This document shows positions 1 to 9,707 of a stretch of DNA of 64,000 nucleotides, piece after piece. Where the stretch lies: NCBI RefSeq assembly GCF_000720475.1, contig NZ_JOAP01000024.1:37159-101158 (forward strand). The letters are read 5' to 3'. The position numbers and the translations under genes are program-made. The stretch's first letter is position 1. The number at the start of each line of letters is the position of its first letter. Source of the stretch: Streptomyces aureocirculatus. Its GTDB lineage: Bacteria > Actinomycetota > Actinomycetes > Streptomycetales > Streptomycetaceae. The notes beneath the pieces were generated by a model. That model worked only from the letters and a program-made list of their open reading frames with translations, made no database searches and was not told where the DNA came from.

Positions 1-647
1 TGAACTCCGCCTCGGTCGCGGACCGCTTCGTCGAGACGATCGTGCCGATCCTCAAGAAGTACAACTTCGACGGCATCGACATCGACATCGAGACCGGCCT
101 CGTCGGCAACGGCAACATCAACCAGTTGTCGCCGTCCCAGTCCAACCTCATCCGCATCATCGACGGCGTCCTCGCCAAGATGCCGCCCAACTTCGGTCTG
201 ACGATGGCCCCGGAGACGGCGTACGTCACCGGCGGCAGCGTGGTGTACGGCTCCATCTGGGGGGCGTATCTGCCCATCGTCAAGAAGTACGCCGACAACG
301 GCCGCCTGTGGTGGCTGAACATGCAGTACTACAACGGGAGCATGTACGGCTGCTCCGGCGACTCCTACTCCGCGGGCACCGTCCAGGGCTTCACCGCCCA
401 GACGGACTGCCTGAACAAGGGCCTGGTCATCCAGGGCACGACCATCAAGGTCCCCTACGACAAGCAGGTACCGGGACTGCCCGCGCAGCCGGGGGCGGGC
501 GGCGGCCACATGTCGCCGGGCCTCGTGAGCCAGGCCTGGCGGCACTACAACGGCGCCCTGAAGGGCCTGATGACCTGGTCCATCAACTGGGACGGTGCGC
601 GGAACTGGACGTTCGGCGACAACGTCAAGGCGTTGCAGGGACGGTGA
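1..647 (+). CDS. Secreted chitinase, GH18 family, C-terminal part (5' truncated by window)
   Basis: This is the 3' part of a family 18 glycoside hydrolase that hydrolyses beta-1,4-linked N-acetylglucosamine polymers. The frame is open from base 3 and the true start lies upstream of the window. The GH18 catalytic signature FDGIDIDIE (DxxDxDxE) is visible at bases 66-92, its last Glu being the proton donor of substrate-assisted catalysis. Further family marks are the QYYNGSMYGCSGD segment and a C-terminal MTWSINWDGARNW strand that closes the (beta/alpha)8 barrel. No carbohydrate-binding domain follows the barrel, so any binding module must lie upstream. The gene ends 9 bp before the convergent STAND gene. 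The GH18 assignment is firm; the endo/exo mode cannot be read. Confidence 0.93.
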   Translation, partial: NSASVADRFVETIVPILKKYNFDGIDIDIETGLVGNGNINQLSPSQSNLIRIIDGVLAKMPPNFGLTMAPETAYVTGGSVVYGSIWGAYLPIVKKYADNGRLWWLNMQYYNGSMYGCSGDSYSAGTVQGFTAQTDCLNKGLVIQGTTIKVPYDKQVPGLPAQPGAGGGHMSPGLVSQAWRHYNGALKGLMTWSINWDGARNWTFGDNVKALQGR

Positions 648-656
648 CGCCGTCCC

Positions 657-3600
657 TCATCGGGGTGGCGGGTACACCCCGATGAACGCCACCCCTGCGC
701 CACCGGACGTCGGGCCGCCCGGCGTCGGGCCGCCCGGCGTCGGGCCGCCCGGCGTCGGGCCGCCCGGCGTCGGGCCGCCCGGCGTCGGATCGCCCGGCGT
801 CGGGCCGCCCGGCGTCGGATCGCCGGAACGGAAGCTCTTGAGACGGCGGCGGGCCTCGACGGCCTCGTCCGTGCGGCCCACGGCGGTGAGCAGCAGGGCG
901 TGGGTGTCGACGCCCTGGGCCAGTTGGTCCGCGTGCTCGTCGGATGTCGGCGCGAGCCACCACAGCAGGCCGACGGCCTCCTCGATCGCCGCCAGGGCGC
1001 GCGGCAGCTCCCAGCGCTCGACGAGGTGCATCCAGGCGATCGTGCGAAGGAGCCCGGCGAGGTCCGAGCGTTCGCCGTCCCCGCCCGCCGCCGCGAAACG
1101 GCGCCGCAGCTCCACGGCCTCGTCCCACGCCGCCCCCGCGCGGCCGCGGCTCCCCGTACGGAAGGACTCCAGGGCCAGGCTCTGCAACGCCGCGGCCAGC
1201 GCGGGCTCGAACTGCCGCGGCAGCCTGGCCGCGAGGCGGCGCCGGACGGTCACGGCCTCCTGCAGGACCCTGCACACCTCCGTGGTGGCACCGAGCGGCG
1301 CGAGACAGGCCCCGAGATTCATGAGGGCGGCGGCGAGGTCCTCGTCGAACGTGACGGATCCCCCCTCGGCAAGGCCGCGCAGCACCGCCACCGCCTCGGC
1401 GGCCGCCCGGTGCGCCTCGGCGTGCCGCGCCACCCGGGTCAGCCGGCGGCTCAGGTTGACGAGCGCGGTCGCGAGCGCGGGTTCGTGGGTGTGGGGGTTG
1501 GCACGGGCCAGGCCGCGCCGGATCTGCACGGCCTCCAGGGCGGCGGCACAGGCCTCCTCCCTGCGCCCTGCCTGCGCCAGACAGATCGCCAGGTTCGCCA
1601 GAGCGGCGGCGAGGGGCGCCTGTTGCGCCTGTTGGGCGTCGCCCGGCGCGGGGGGCGCGGGAGCGGGAGGATGCGCCGCTGGCACGGGAGGCTGGGGCGC
1701 GGAAGCGGGAGGATGCGCCGCGGGCACGGCAGCGTGCCTCGCGGTCGGCGGGTGCACCGCCCGCCGCTCCTCCGCCGTGCCGACGAGACGCCGCCGGATC
1801 TGCACGGCCTCGTGGACGGAGTGCAGGGCCTCCTCCCAGCGGCCCGCCGTCGCCAGGTCGGCGGCGTGGTTGGACAGGGCGAGGGCCAGCTCGTCGCCGT
1901 GCCGTCCTGGCTGTTCGTCGACCAGGCGGCGCAGCAGCCGCACGGCCTGACCGCTCGCCGCGAGCGCGTCCGCGAACTGGCCGTCCTTGGCCAGGTAGAC
2001 GCCCACGTCGCCGAGCACGGCGGCGAACGACGGCTCCGGCGCGTCGGTGCGCGCGGCGTGCATGCCGCGCCGGATGGCCATCGCCCGCTGCCCCGACTTC
2101 AGGGCCTGGTCGTGCAGGCCCGCGTGGGACTGGCGCTGGGCGAGCGCGTTCAGGGTCCGCGCCTGCTCCTCCGGGTCGTGGGTACGGGTGAGGCGCCGGT
2201 CGGCGAGGCGCTGGGCGAGGGCTGCGGCACCGGAGTTGAGGTCGGTGTGCGCGCCTTCGGGCAGATGGGTCTCGATCGCCTCCAGGACGTCCGGGTCCAG
2301 GCCCTCGATGTCGCTGAGGGCGGCGAGCGTCGCACCGCCCGCCGCGACGCCGAGTTCCGGCCGCTCCCTGAGCAGCGGCTCCAACTGCGCGGCGCGCACA
2401 TGGGGCCAGCGTGCCGCCGTGGCGACGAGCGTGGCGAGCACCCGGCGCAGGCAGGGCAGCGGTTCGCCGTCCAGGAGCCGGCGCGGGGCGTCCAGGGCCC
2501 AGGGGTCGGGCGGGAAGCCGTCTGTGCCGTGGCCGGTGACGCTCAGCGCGAGGAAGTCCTCGGCGAGCCGGTCGGGGTAGAGGGGTTCGAGCACGGTGCC
2601 ACCGGCGTTGCCGTCGGTGGCCGGGTACGACAGGGCGTGGTCCTTGAGGATCTGGTCGGCGTGCTCGCCGGAGCCGACGGCGATGCGGGTGAGGACGCCG
2701 AGGGCCTCGCGGTGGCTGAGCGCGCTCGTCATCGCGGCGGTGTAGACGGTCTGCCCGAAGGCGTCCGGGGTGATGCGGACGCGCGCATTGCCGTGCAGCG
2801 ACTCCCAGTGGGCGCGCTCACGGGCCAGCAGATAGGCGGAGACCGCCGCCGCGCCGTCGGGCGCCTCCCGGTGGCGCCGGTGGGCGTCGACGGCGGCGAG
2901 CGCGGCCATGTGGACGGCGAGTACCTGGTGGTACTCGGGGTCGCTCGCCAGGCCGTCCGGCGGTCCGACGGCATCGACGTCGGGTACGCCGAGGGCGCGG
3001 GCGAAGCAGTCGCGTGCCGTGCGGAACAGCGTCTGCGGCGCCACGTCGGCGTCGTCGGACAGGCCGGGCAGCCCCAGGTCGGCCACCGGGATGTCGAAGT
3101 CGCCGAGGCGGTGGACGAGGTGCTGCCACCAGGTGCCGCGGGGCCGGGCGACGAGCAGTACCCGGACGCGGCCGCCCTGGCGCACGGCGTCGAGAAGCAG
3201 TTCGATGAGGTCCGCGGTGGGCCAGCGTTCGGCGTAGTCCACCACCATCAGGACCGGCGCGTCGCCCTCGGTCCGCCCGGAGAGTGGCAGGGCGGGCGAC
3301 AGGAGCCCCGCTGTCGCGTGCCGCGCCTGGAGCACGCGCCAGCCCCGTGCGTGGCTGCTCCGCGCGAACTGGGCGGCCGTCCGTGACTTGCCCTGGCCGC
3401 CGGGTCCGTGCACCAGAAGCGCCGAGACCTGGTCGGGGCCGTCGCGCCAGGCCGCGAGCCGGGCCAGTTCGTCGTGGCGGCCGGTGAAGTCGACCAGGGC
3501 GTAGCGGGCGTCGAGCAGCCGGGCGGGCTGCTGCCGTACCCAGGCGGGCGGCAGCGCGGGCCGGGTCAGCGGGAAGGCGTCCACGGCGTAGAGCGGGCGT

Positions 3601-3686
3601 TCCGCGCCGAGGTGGACGGCGCGGATCTCCTGTGCCTGGATCACGGACCCGTGGACCGTCCCGCCCTCGATCCACTGGCGGTGCAT
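657..3686 (-). CDS. STAND-class P-loop NTPase with C-terminal TPR repeats
   Basis: About 1009 residues. A short N-terminal segment (HRQWIEGGTVHGSVIQAQE) resembles the lead-in of many actinomycete signal-transducing ATPases. It is followed by an NTPase core with Walker A GPGGQGKS (residues about 94-101), Walker B VLMVVDYAE (about 145-153) and a sensor-like VLLVARP strand. From about residue 480 to 960 there are helical repeats of TPR type (ADALAASGQAVRLLRRL, EEALHSVHEAVQIRRRL, EEACAAALEAVQIRRGL). The extreme C-terminus is a PTPGG minisatellite. The ATG is taken as start; a GTG six bases upstream (3692) sits 5 nt from AGGGG and is equally possible. It lies 158 bp downstream of a NACHT gene on the same strand. 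Such proteins act as ligand-triggered oligomerising switches, some in phage defence; a defence role here is inference. Confidence 0.85.
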   Translation of the reverse strand: MHRQWIEGGTVHGSVIQAQEIRAVHLGAERPLYAVDAFPLTRPALPPAWVRQQPARLLDARYALVDFTGRHDELARLAAWRDGPDQVSALLVHGPGGQGKSRTAAQFARSSHARGWRVLQARHATAGLLSPALPLSGRTEGDAPVLMVVDYAERWPTADLIELLLDAVRQGGRVRVLLVARPRGTWWQHLVHRLGDFDIPVADLGLPGLSDDADVAPQTLFRTARDCFARALGVPDVDAVGPPDGLASDPEYHQVLAVHMAALAAVDAHRRHREAPDGAAAVSAYLLARERAHWESLHGNARVRITPDAFGQTVYTAAMTSALSHREALGVLTRIAVGSGEHADQILKDHALSYPATDGNAGGTVLEPLYPDRLAEDFLALSVTGHGTDGFPPDPWALDAPRRLLDGEPLPCLRRVLATLVATAARWPHVRAAQLEPLLRERPELGVAAGGATLAALSDIEGLDPDVLEAIETHLPEGAHTDLNSGAAALAQRLADRRLTRTHDPEEQARTLNALAQRQSHAGLHDQALKSGQRAMAIRRGMHAARTDAPEPSFAAVLGDVGVYLAKDGQFADALAASGQAVRLLRRLVDEQPGRHGDELALALSNHAADLATAGRWEEALHSVHEAVQIRRRLVGTAEERRAVHPPTARHAAVPAAHPPASAPQPPVPAAHPPAPAPPAPGDAQQAQQAPLAAALANLAICLAQAGRREEACAAALEAVQIRRGLARANPHTHEPALATALVNLSRRLTRVARHAEAHRAAAEAVAVLRGLAEGGSVTFDEDLAAALMNLGACLAPLGATTEVCRVLQEAVTVRRRLAARLPRQFEPALAAALQSLALESFRTGSRGRAGAAWDEAVELRRRFAAAGGDGERSDLAGLLRTIAWMHLVERWELPRALAAIEEAVGLLWWLAPTSDEHADQLAQGVDTHALLLTAVGRTDEAVEARRRLKSFRSGDPTPGGPTPGDPTPGGPTPGGPTPGGPTPGGPTPGGPTSGGAGVAFIGVYPPPR
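708..827 (-). repeat. 15-bp tandem repeat, 8 units, encoding (G/D)PTPG tail
   Basis: Eight head-to-tail copies of the 15-mer CGTCGGGCCGCCCGG. The 6th and 8th units carry GGAT in place of GGGC, and the last unit is degenerate. Read on the minus strand the array encodes repeated PTPGG/PTPGD at the C-terminus of the TPR-STAND protein. The unit is in frame, so gain or loss of copies only lengthens or shortens the tail. Confidence 0.95.
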
Positions 3687-3844
3687 CGTCACGTCGGCCC
3701 CTGTCGTCCCACCCGGTCCCGCATTCCTCGCTCCCGCGCCCCGATCGGTCCCGGATTCCACCGGTCCCCGCGCCCCACTCGGTCCCGCGTCGCACGCCCC
3801 GACGTGCCGCGAAGTTCCACTGTCCCACGGTGGGGCCACCGCGC

Positions 3845-6800
3845 TCAGGAATCGTCGACGCTGTGGACGATCTCGTTGTAGAGACAAGAGTGATGGGTCT
3901 TCAGGTGATCGATGAGCTGGTCGACGAGTACCGTGGGGGCGTCTTCCGTCAGCCATTCGAGGAGGACCAGGGACTGCGCCGTGGTGAGCCGGGGCAGATC
4001 CCGGTCGAGGAGGGCGGTCAGAACGGGTACGAGTCGCCGGACGACCCCTGCCGACGGGGTGAGGACCCGGAAGGCCGCGCCGATCCTTCCGTACAGGTCC
4101 TGGATCTCCGTGGCGATCAGTTCGGATCCGCCCTGGAGCCACAACCGCAGCAGGTCGTGGGCGGTCGAGGTGCCGACCCGAGCGCCCTCTCCGGTGAACG
4201 TGGTCACCAGTGGGCCCAGTGCCTCGAACAGCGGCCGCAGCGCCTGGAGCGCCACTCCGTCGTTCGTCCCTGCGGACACGTCCATCTTGTGCCAGAGCTC
4301 GTTCCAGTACGTGCGGTGCCAGACGGTGTGTCCCTCTTCCCGGGGAGCCCGGAAGAGCCAGTGCGCGTCCACCGGCTCCGGGGGCCCGAGATCGCCCTGC
4401 CGGACGGCGACTTCGAGGTCCCGCTCCTCCCCCAGCTTGGTGCGCCGCACGCTCAGTGAGAGGGCGAGGTCGGTCCACTGCACCTCGCTGAGGGACGACC
4501 GCCACAGCAGCGCGTGCCGGTGCCAGGCGCTGCCCGCGTCGGCCGCCGAGGGAAACAGCGCGCCGGCCGTCGTGCCGCCGGTCAGGAGCAGGACGAGCAC
4601 CACCAGGTTGGCCCCGTAGATCCCGTGCCGGGAAGCCGCTCGGAGGCGTCGCGGGAGATACGCCGGATACGGCTGCCCGGCGCGCAGCTCCCGCTCCCCC
4701 ATGGCCCGTACGACGAGCCGCGCCAGCGCATCGCGCTCGGCCCGCGGCAGCCGTTCGACGCGGGCGCGGGCGAAGCGGAGCATCTGCCGGGAGGAGAGCG
4801 GTGCGAAGGAGAGCAGGGCGAACATCAAGTCGTCGTTGAGGGGCTCGCCGCCCATCGACAGGGCGGGGCGATGGGTGAGGAGCCCGGACAGGAGCCGTAC
4901 CGCGAGGCGGACCGCCAGATACTCCCCGAAGGTCGCGTGCAGGAATTCGTAGGTGGACAGCGTCCGGCCGTCCCTGATCGACTGGGCGCGCTGCACGAAG
5001 AAGAAGCGCCCGAGGGCGACTTCGGCCTGCCCGAGGGGCGAGCGGAGCCCGGAGGCGCGGGCCGAGGTCCGGCCGAGAAGCGCCGCCAGGTCCTCGTCGA
5101 GCTCCGCCGTCGACACCCATTGGCGCCGCCGGTTCAGCATGGCGAAGGCCACGAGGGAGAGCCGTTCGAGCTCCTCCTCGACCCGCTGCTCCACTTCGTG
5201 TGCGGCGACCCGGGTGTCCTTGCACACCTCGCGCCGGGCGAAGGAGCCGAGCAGCGCCTCATAGAGATCGGCCTCGTCCAGGGGGTGCCGGTCCTCGCCG
5301 TGCAGGTCGTTCCCCGCGGCCTGGTAGAGCGCGAGCATGGTGAGGAGCAGGGGCTGGCCCGCGAGGGCGCGGTGCGGTGCGACGGCGTCCCAGGTGAGCG
5401 GTGGCAACCCCAGGGCCCGGAAGTTCAGGGCGTTGGTGAGGTTCCAGCGCTCGATCCAGAGCTGGACCTGCTCCTTCCTGAACGGTTCGAGGCGCAGCGC
5501 GACGGTGCCCTGCGGGTAGCGCGCCCGGTCGGCGACCGCGGTACGGCTTGTGACCACGGCCAGGACCGGACGCCCTTGCTCCGCTTCTCGCTCCTGGAAG
5601 CGGGCGACCCGTACCAGGAAGTCGTTCTGGTGCACTCCGGTGGTCTGGAGCAGCTCGTCGAAGCCGTCGAGGAGGACGACGGGCACCGCCGCCCCCGCCG
5701 CGCGCACCAGGTCGGTCCAGGTGGCCCGCTCCCCGGTGGCCTCGCGGATCGCCTGCTCGATCTGGTCCTGGATCTCGTCGTCCGCGCGGACGACGCGCAG
5801 CGCCACCCGCACCGGCAGGAAGCCCGCCGACGGCAGCCGGGCCGCGAGGATGCGGATCAGGACGGACTTGCCGGCGCCCGGCTGGCCGAGCACGAGCAGC
5901 GGGGCGGCGGTCAGACCCTCCGAGGTCAACGCGCCCGTCAGATACTCGGTGAGGTCCTGCCGCAGCGGTGTGCGCGCCCACCATTCCTCGTCCGCCGGGC
6001 TGCCCTGCCCGTCCACCGCCCGCACCCGGAAGTCGGGGTCGAGATAGCCCTCGGCCAGGGCGGGCACCTGGATTCCCTCCGGGGTCTCCTGGGCGTCGAG
6101 GATCCGGTGGTCGAGGGCGGAGCGGTGCGCGCGGGAGAGGGCGCCCGCGACGTCCACCGGTGGCCGGTGCCCGGCCGCGCTCGCGGCCAGGAGCGTCTCC
6201 AGGCCGGCGAGGGCCCTGCGCAGCTCGGCGCGCGTCGCCTGGTGCTCCAACCGGCCCGACCAGTAACGGAACTCCGGCGCTTCGAGGACGAGCCGGGCGT
6301 GCAGCTCCTCGTACTCCGCGACGGCGAGGCGCGGCACCGTCGTCCTCATGGTGGCCGCCGTCTCGTCGCGTGCCGCCCTGTCGAGGCGCGCCCACACGTC
6401 GAGGTCCTGGAGAAGGCCGTGTGTCCGCGTCGCCAGGTGCTGGTACCAGCCGCGGAGCCGGTCGAGGTGGTCCTCGTACGGAAGGTGGGGCGCGGGGTGC
6501 GGCGCGTCCACCTGCGCCAGGGTGTCCGTGAGGCCCGCGTCCGCGGGGAGCCGCCCGCCCGCCACGACGAGCTGCTCCCCGCGGGTGGGTACCACCTCGT
6601 CCAGGGAGAAGGGCAGCTCGGCCCGCTCCAGGGAGTCGAAGAAGGCGAGCACGACGATCACGGTGTGGGCCGCCTCCAGGACCCGGGTGCGCTCCACCCG
6701 GCCCTCGGTGTGGCGCAGCCGCTCGCCGAGGCCGCGCGCCGCGTCGCGCCCGAGGCCGAGGATGCGGCCCCGCGCGTCGAACATCCCGAGCACACCGCTG

Positions 6801-6925
6801 CTGAGACCGCCGGTCGCCAGGTTGAGCGCCCCGCCGAGCGCGCGGTCGAGTGCCGCCATCGCGGGCGGATCCCCGCCGAGCAGCACAAGGGCGTCCCCGA
6901 ACGACAGCAGCTTGCGCCGGCCCAC
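3845..6925 (-). CDS. NACHT-domain NTPase with N-terminal helical domain
   Basis: A STAND ATPase of about 1026 residues. The N-terminal 250-300 residues (starting GRRKLLSFGDALVLLGG) look like an all-helical NACHT-associated N-terminal domain. The NACHT core has Walker A LGQPGAGKS near residue 346 and Walker B VVLLDGFDELL near 418, followed by a VVTSRTAVADRARYP sensor segment and a winged-helix/helical region. A hydrophobic stretch (GANLVVLVLLLTGGTT) lies near residue 775. The GTG at 6925 was preferred over an upstream start at 7009 because GGGGGG precedes it and the family usually begins with GRR-x(3)-S/T-x-x-DAL. It is divergent from the polysaccharide lyase gene. Bacterial NACHT proteins include NLR-like anti-phage sensors; that role is inferred from family only. 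Confidence 0.86.
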   Translation of the reverse strand: MGRRKLLSFGDALVLLGGDPPAMAALDRALGGALNLATGGLSSGVLGMFDARGRILGLGRDAARGLGERLRHTEGRVERTRVLEAAHTVIVVLAFFDSLERAELPFSLDEVVPTRGEQLVVAGGRLPADAGLTDTLAQVDAPHPAPHLPYEDHLDRLRGWYQHLATRTHGLLQDLDVWARLDRAARDETAATMRTTVPRLAVAEYEELHARLVLEAPEFRYWSGRLEHQATRAELRRALAGLETLLAASAAGHRPPVDVAGALSRAHRSALDHRILDAQETPEGIQVPALAEGYLDPDFRVRAVDGQGSPADEEWWARTPLRQDLTEYLTGALTSEGLTAAPLLVLGQPGAGKSVLIRILAARLPSAGFLPVRVALRVVRADDEIQDQIEQAIREATGERATWTDLVRAAGAAVPVVLLDGFDELLQTTGVHQNDFLVRVARFQEREAEQGRPVLAVVTSRTAVADRARYPQGTVALRLEPFRKEQVQLWIERWNLTNALNFRALGLPPLTWDAVAPHRALAGQPLLLTMLALYQAAGNDLHGEDRHPLDEADLYEALLGSFARREVCKDTRVAAHEVEQRVEEELERLSLVAFAMLNRRRQWVSTAELDEDLAALLGRTSARASGLRSPLGQAEVALGRFFFVQRAQSIRDGRTLSTYEFLHATFGEYLAVRLAVRLLSGLLTHRPALSMGGEPLNDDLMFALLSFAPLSSRQMLRFARARVERLPRAERDALARLVVRAMGERELRAGQPYPAYLPRRLRAASRHGIYGANLVVLVLLLTGGTTAGALFPSAADAGSAWHRHALLWRSSLSEVQWTDLALSLSVRRTKLGEERDLEVAVRQGDLGPPEPVDAHWLFRAPREEGHTVWHRTYWNELWHKMDVSAGTNDGVALQALRPLFEALGPLVTTFTGEGARVGTSTAHDLLRLWLQGGSELIATEIQDLYGRIGAAFRVLTPSAGVVRRLVPVLTALLDRDLPRLTTAQSLVLLEWLTEDAPTVLVDQLIDHLKTHHSCLYNEIVHSVDDS

Positions 6926-7121
6926 AGTCCCCCCGATGGCATGCGTTGCACGGACTCCGCTGCCAGCCTGCCACGGATGGAGCAGCGAAGAGACCGCTTC
7001 GCGGCGCATCCGTGGGGTCCGCCCCGGCAGGGCGAAGCGCCCGCGCGAGCCCTCTTGTTGCGGGTGCGGGCATCTGCTTGACTCCGCCGCCGGAACGCCA
7101 CCTCATGGGCGGAGGAACCTG

Positions 7122-9659
7122 ATGGACATCACCCGCAGACGTCTGCTCACCGCGCTTGCGGCGACGGGCCTGTTGTCCGTGGTCCCGGCCGGTCCGGTGA
7201 GCGCGGCACAGGCCGCGGGGGGCCTCGCGCGGCTGCGGGCCAACACCGTGGCGGTGTTCGCCGGGACACCGGAGTCCAACGCCCGCCCGGAGACCGCCGC
7301 GAAGATCGCCGCCGTGGAGCGGCTCGCGCGGACGCATCTCGCGGCCATGGACGCGGCGGGTGACGGCGAGCTGTTCGCCGGTCTGCCGCTCGGCAGCGAC
7401 GACGCGAACCTGAACACCGCCTACCGCCGCCTGTACGAGATCGCCCTCGCCACCCGGACCCCCGCCGGCGGCCTGCACGGCGACACCGTCACCGCCCGCC
7501 GCGTCGTCGACGGCCTGGCCCGGCTCCACGAGCGGTACTACGGCGACCAGTCCAAGGGCTACTACGGCAACTGGTTCCACTGGGAGATCGGCATCTCCCA
7601 GCACGTCAGCAAGACGCTTGTGCTCCTGTACGACGAGGTGCGCGCCCAGCGCCCGGGGCTCGTGCGCACCTATGTGACCTCCATGGACGCCTATCTGCGC
7701 AACGGCACCGACGGTGACGTGAACTTGGACTCGCGGTTCCACACGGGTGCGAACCTCGCGGACATCACGACGAACCGCGTCCTCCAGGGCGCGCTCATCG
7801 ACGAGGAGGCCCGTGTCCGCAAGGCCCTCACGGACCAGTTGACGGTCTTCGTCACCATCGACCCCTACCACCTCAACCACGGTGTCACGGACGGCCATTA
7901 CGCCGACGGCTCCTTCATCCAGCACGCGTCCGTCGCGTACACCGGCTCCTACGGCAAGGGGCTCCTGACGCGGGTCGTACAGACCCTGAAGATCCTGGAC
8001 GGCACCGGGTTCGCGCACGGCGCCGAGCTGGTGCCCGTCGTCCACGGGTGGGTGCGCGACGGTTTCGCGCCGCTGATCTTCGAGGGCTGGATGATGGAGA
8101 TCGTCAAGGGGCGCGCGGTGTCGCGGACCGACTCCGGCTACACGGACACCGCGGCCGTGGCGGAGGCCGTCGTCGACCTGTCCTCGCTCGCCGACGGGGC
8201 CGCGGCCACCGCCCTGAAGGGGTACGTCAAGCATCTGCGGGAGTCCTCGCGCGCCCCGCTCGACCCGGCCCGCTTCGTCTCACCCGTCAGCGTCGCCCGC
8301 TACGCCGACATCCTCGCCGACGCCTCCGTGCCGGCGGCCGACCTCAACCCCGCCGCGCGCAGCGTCGCCTTCAACGCCATGGACCGGACCGTGCACCGCA
8401 GGCCAGGCCACGCGTTCGCGCTCGCCCGCAACTCGGCGCGGATCAGCAAGTACGAGTACATGAACGGCGAGAACCTCATGCCGTGGTTCCAGGGCGAGGG
8501 CGCGCACTATCTGTATCTGGCCGGGCAGGACCAGACGGGCGCCCACGGCGTGGACTACTTCACCACGGTGTCGCCGTACGCCCTCGCCGGGGTGACGGCA
8601 CCGGTGGAGCGGCGCCGCACCGTCCCGGAGCTGTACGGCAAGCCGTACTACGACAACCCCGGCCACCCGCTGCGCTTCACGTCGTCTTCGGAGTCCCAGA
8701 ACCGCTACGTGTACTTCCCGCGCGGCACCCACGCGCACTCCGGCGGCGTGGTGCTCGGGGCGTACGGCACGGCCGCGATGGTGCAGTCCGACGACGCCGC
8801 CTACGCCGACCGGGAGTTGCTGCCCGACGACTTCGTGGTGCACCGGGGCGCGGCGGCCACCAAGTCGTGGTTCCTGCTCGACGACGAGATCGTCGTCCTC
8901 GCGGCGGGGGTCGGCGACGCGGCGGGGCGCGCGGTGACGACGACGGTGGACACGCGGATCGCGGCGCCGGACGACGAGGTCCTCCTGACCGGTGTGCGCC
9001 GCGACGGCGGCGCCTGGTCCGGCACGGGCGGCGCGGAGCTACGCTGGCTGCGGTACGCCAACCGCACCCGGGGGGAGGCCGTGGGCTATCTCTTCCTCGA
9101 CACGCCCTCGGTACGGGTCGCCCTGGACCGGGTCACGCGCAGCCGCCGCGTGGTGCGCACCGCCAACCCGGACACCGCCGTGACCCGCCAGGTCTTCGGT
9201 GTGGGCGTCGACCGGGCGGCCGGGGCCGGGTTCGGCAGGCTGGCGTACGCGCTGGTGCCGCACGCGACCGCGGCACGCCTTCGCGGCTATGCGGGCGGGC
9301 CGCTCAAGGTGCTCGCCAACTCGACGCGCGCCCAGGCCGTGTCCCATCGGGGCCTCGGCCTCACCGGCGTCAACACCTTCGCCGACGGGCCGCACGACGT
9401 GGGGGCCCTGCGGGTCACCGGTGCGGCGTGCGTCCTGGTCCACGAGGCACGGCGCTCCGGGACCCTGCGGGTCGCCGTGTCCGACCCGACCATGGGGCGG
9501 GGCCGGGTGGGCGTCCTGGTGCGGGGGCGGCGGCTGCGGGTGGTGGCGGCGGATCCGGGGGTGCGGGTACGCGGGGAGGGCGGGGGCACGTGGATCGACG
9601 TGGACACCCACCACGCGTACGGGCGGAGCTTCACGGTCACGCTGCGCGGGGGGCGGTGA
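7122..9659 (+). CDS. Polysaccharide lyase family 8 (hyaluronate/xanthan/chondroitin lyase type), Tat-exported
   Basis: An 845-residue secreted enzyme predicted to cleave uronic-acid-containing polysaccharide by beta-elimination. The N-terminus MDITRRRLLTALAATG is a twin-arginine signal ending near residue 31. The PL8 alpha/alpha-toroid marks are NWFHWEIGISQHV (about residue 149), TGANLADITTNRVL, and the catalytic block DGSFIQHASVAYTGSYG (about 260-278) carrying the His and Tyr used for proton abstraction. The family NGENxxxW(F/Y)xGxG(A/T)xYLY motif appears as NGENLMPWFQGEGAHYLYL near residue 448, followed by the beta-sandwich half. GGAGG at 7111-7115 precedes the ATG. The exact substrate (hyaluronan, xanthan or chondroitin) cannot be told by eye. 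It stands alone between divergent and convergent genes. Confidence 0.92.
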   Translation: MDITRRRLLTALAATGLLSVVPAGPVSAAQAAGGLARLRANTVAVFAGTPESNARPETAAKIAAVERLARTHLAAMDAAGDGELFAGLPLGSDDANLNTAYRRLYEIALATRTPAGGLHGDTVTARRVVDGLARLHERYYGDQSKGYYGNWFHWEIGISQHVSKTLVLLYDEVRAQRPGLVRTYVTSMDAYLRNGTDGDVNLDSRFHTGANLADITTNRVLQGALIDEEARVRKALTDQLTVFVTIDPYHLNHGVTDGHYADGSFIQHASVAYTGSYGKGLLTRVVQTLKILDGTGFAHGAELVPVVHGWVRDGFAPLIFEGWMMEIVKGRAVSRTDSGYTDTAAVAEAVVDLSSLADGAAATALKGYVKHLRESSRAPLDPARFVSPVSVARYADILADASVPAADLNPAARSVAFNAMDRTVHRRPGHAFALARNSARISKYEYMNGENLMPWFQGEGAHYLYLAGQDQTGAHGVDYFTTVSPYALAGVTAPVERRRTVPELYGKPYYDNPGHPLRFTSSSESQNRYVYFPRGTHAHSGGVVLGAYGTAAMVQSDDAAYADRELLPDDFVVHRGAAATKSWFLLDDEIVVLAAGVGDAAGRAVTTTVDTRIAAPDDEVLLTGVRRDGGAWSGTGGAELRWLRYANRTRGEAVGYLFLDTPSVRVALDRVTRSRRVVRTANPDTAVTRQVFGVGVDRAAGAGFGRLAYALVPHATAARLRGYAGGPLKVLANSTRAQAVSHRGLGLTGVNTFADGPHDVGALRVTGAACVLVHEARRSGTLRVAVSDPTMGRGRVGVLVRGRRLRVVAADPGVRVRGEGGGTWIDVDTHHAYGRSFTVTLRGGR

Positions 9660-9707
9660 GGCACGGCACGGCCGCCCCCGTGCGGCACGGCACGCCCGCC
9701 CCCGGCC

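Noticed and set aside
900..3386. Very long plus-strand open frame opposite the TPR-STAND gene
   Set aside because: Antisense shadow caused by G+C-rich third positions; no recognisable protein and Arg/Gly/Pro-rich composition.
4514..7081. 855-codon plus-strand open frame opposite the NACHT gene
   Set aside because: Low-complexity antisense frame; the minus strand encodes clear Walker A and B motifs.
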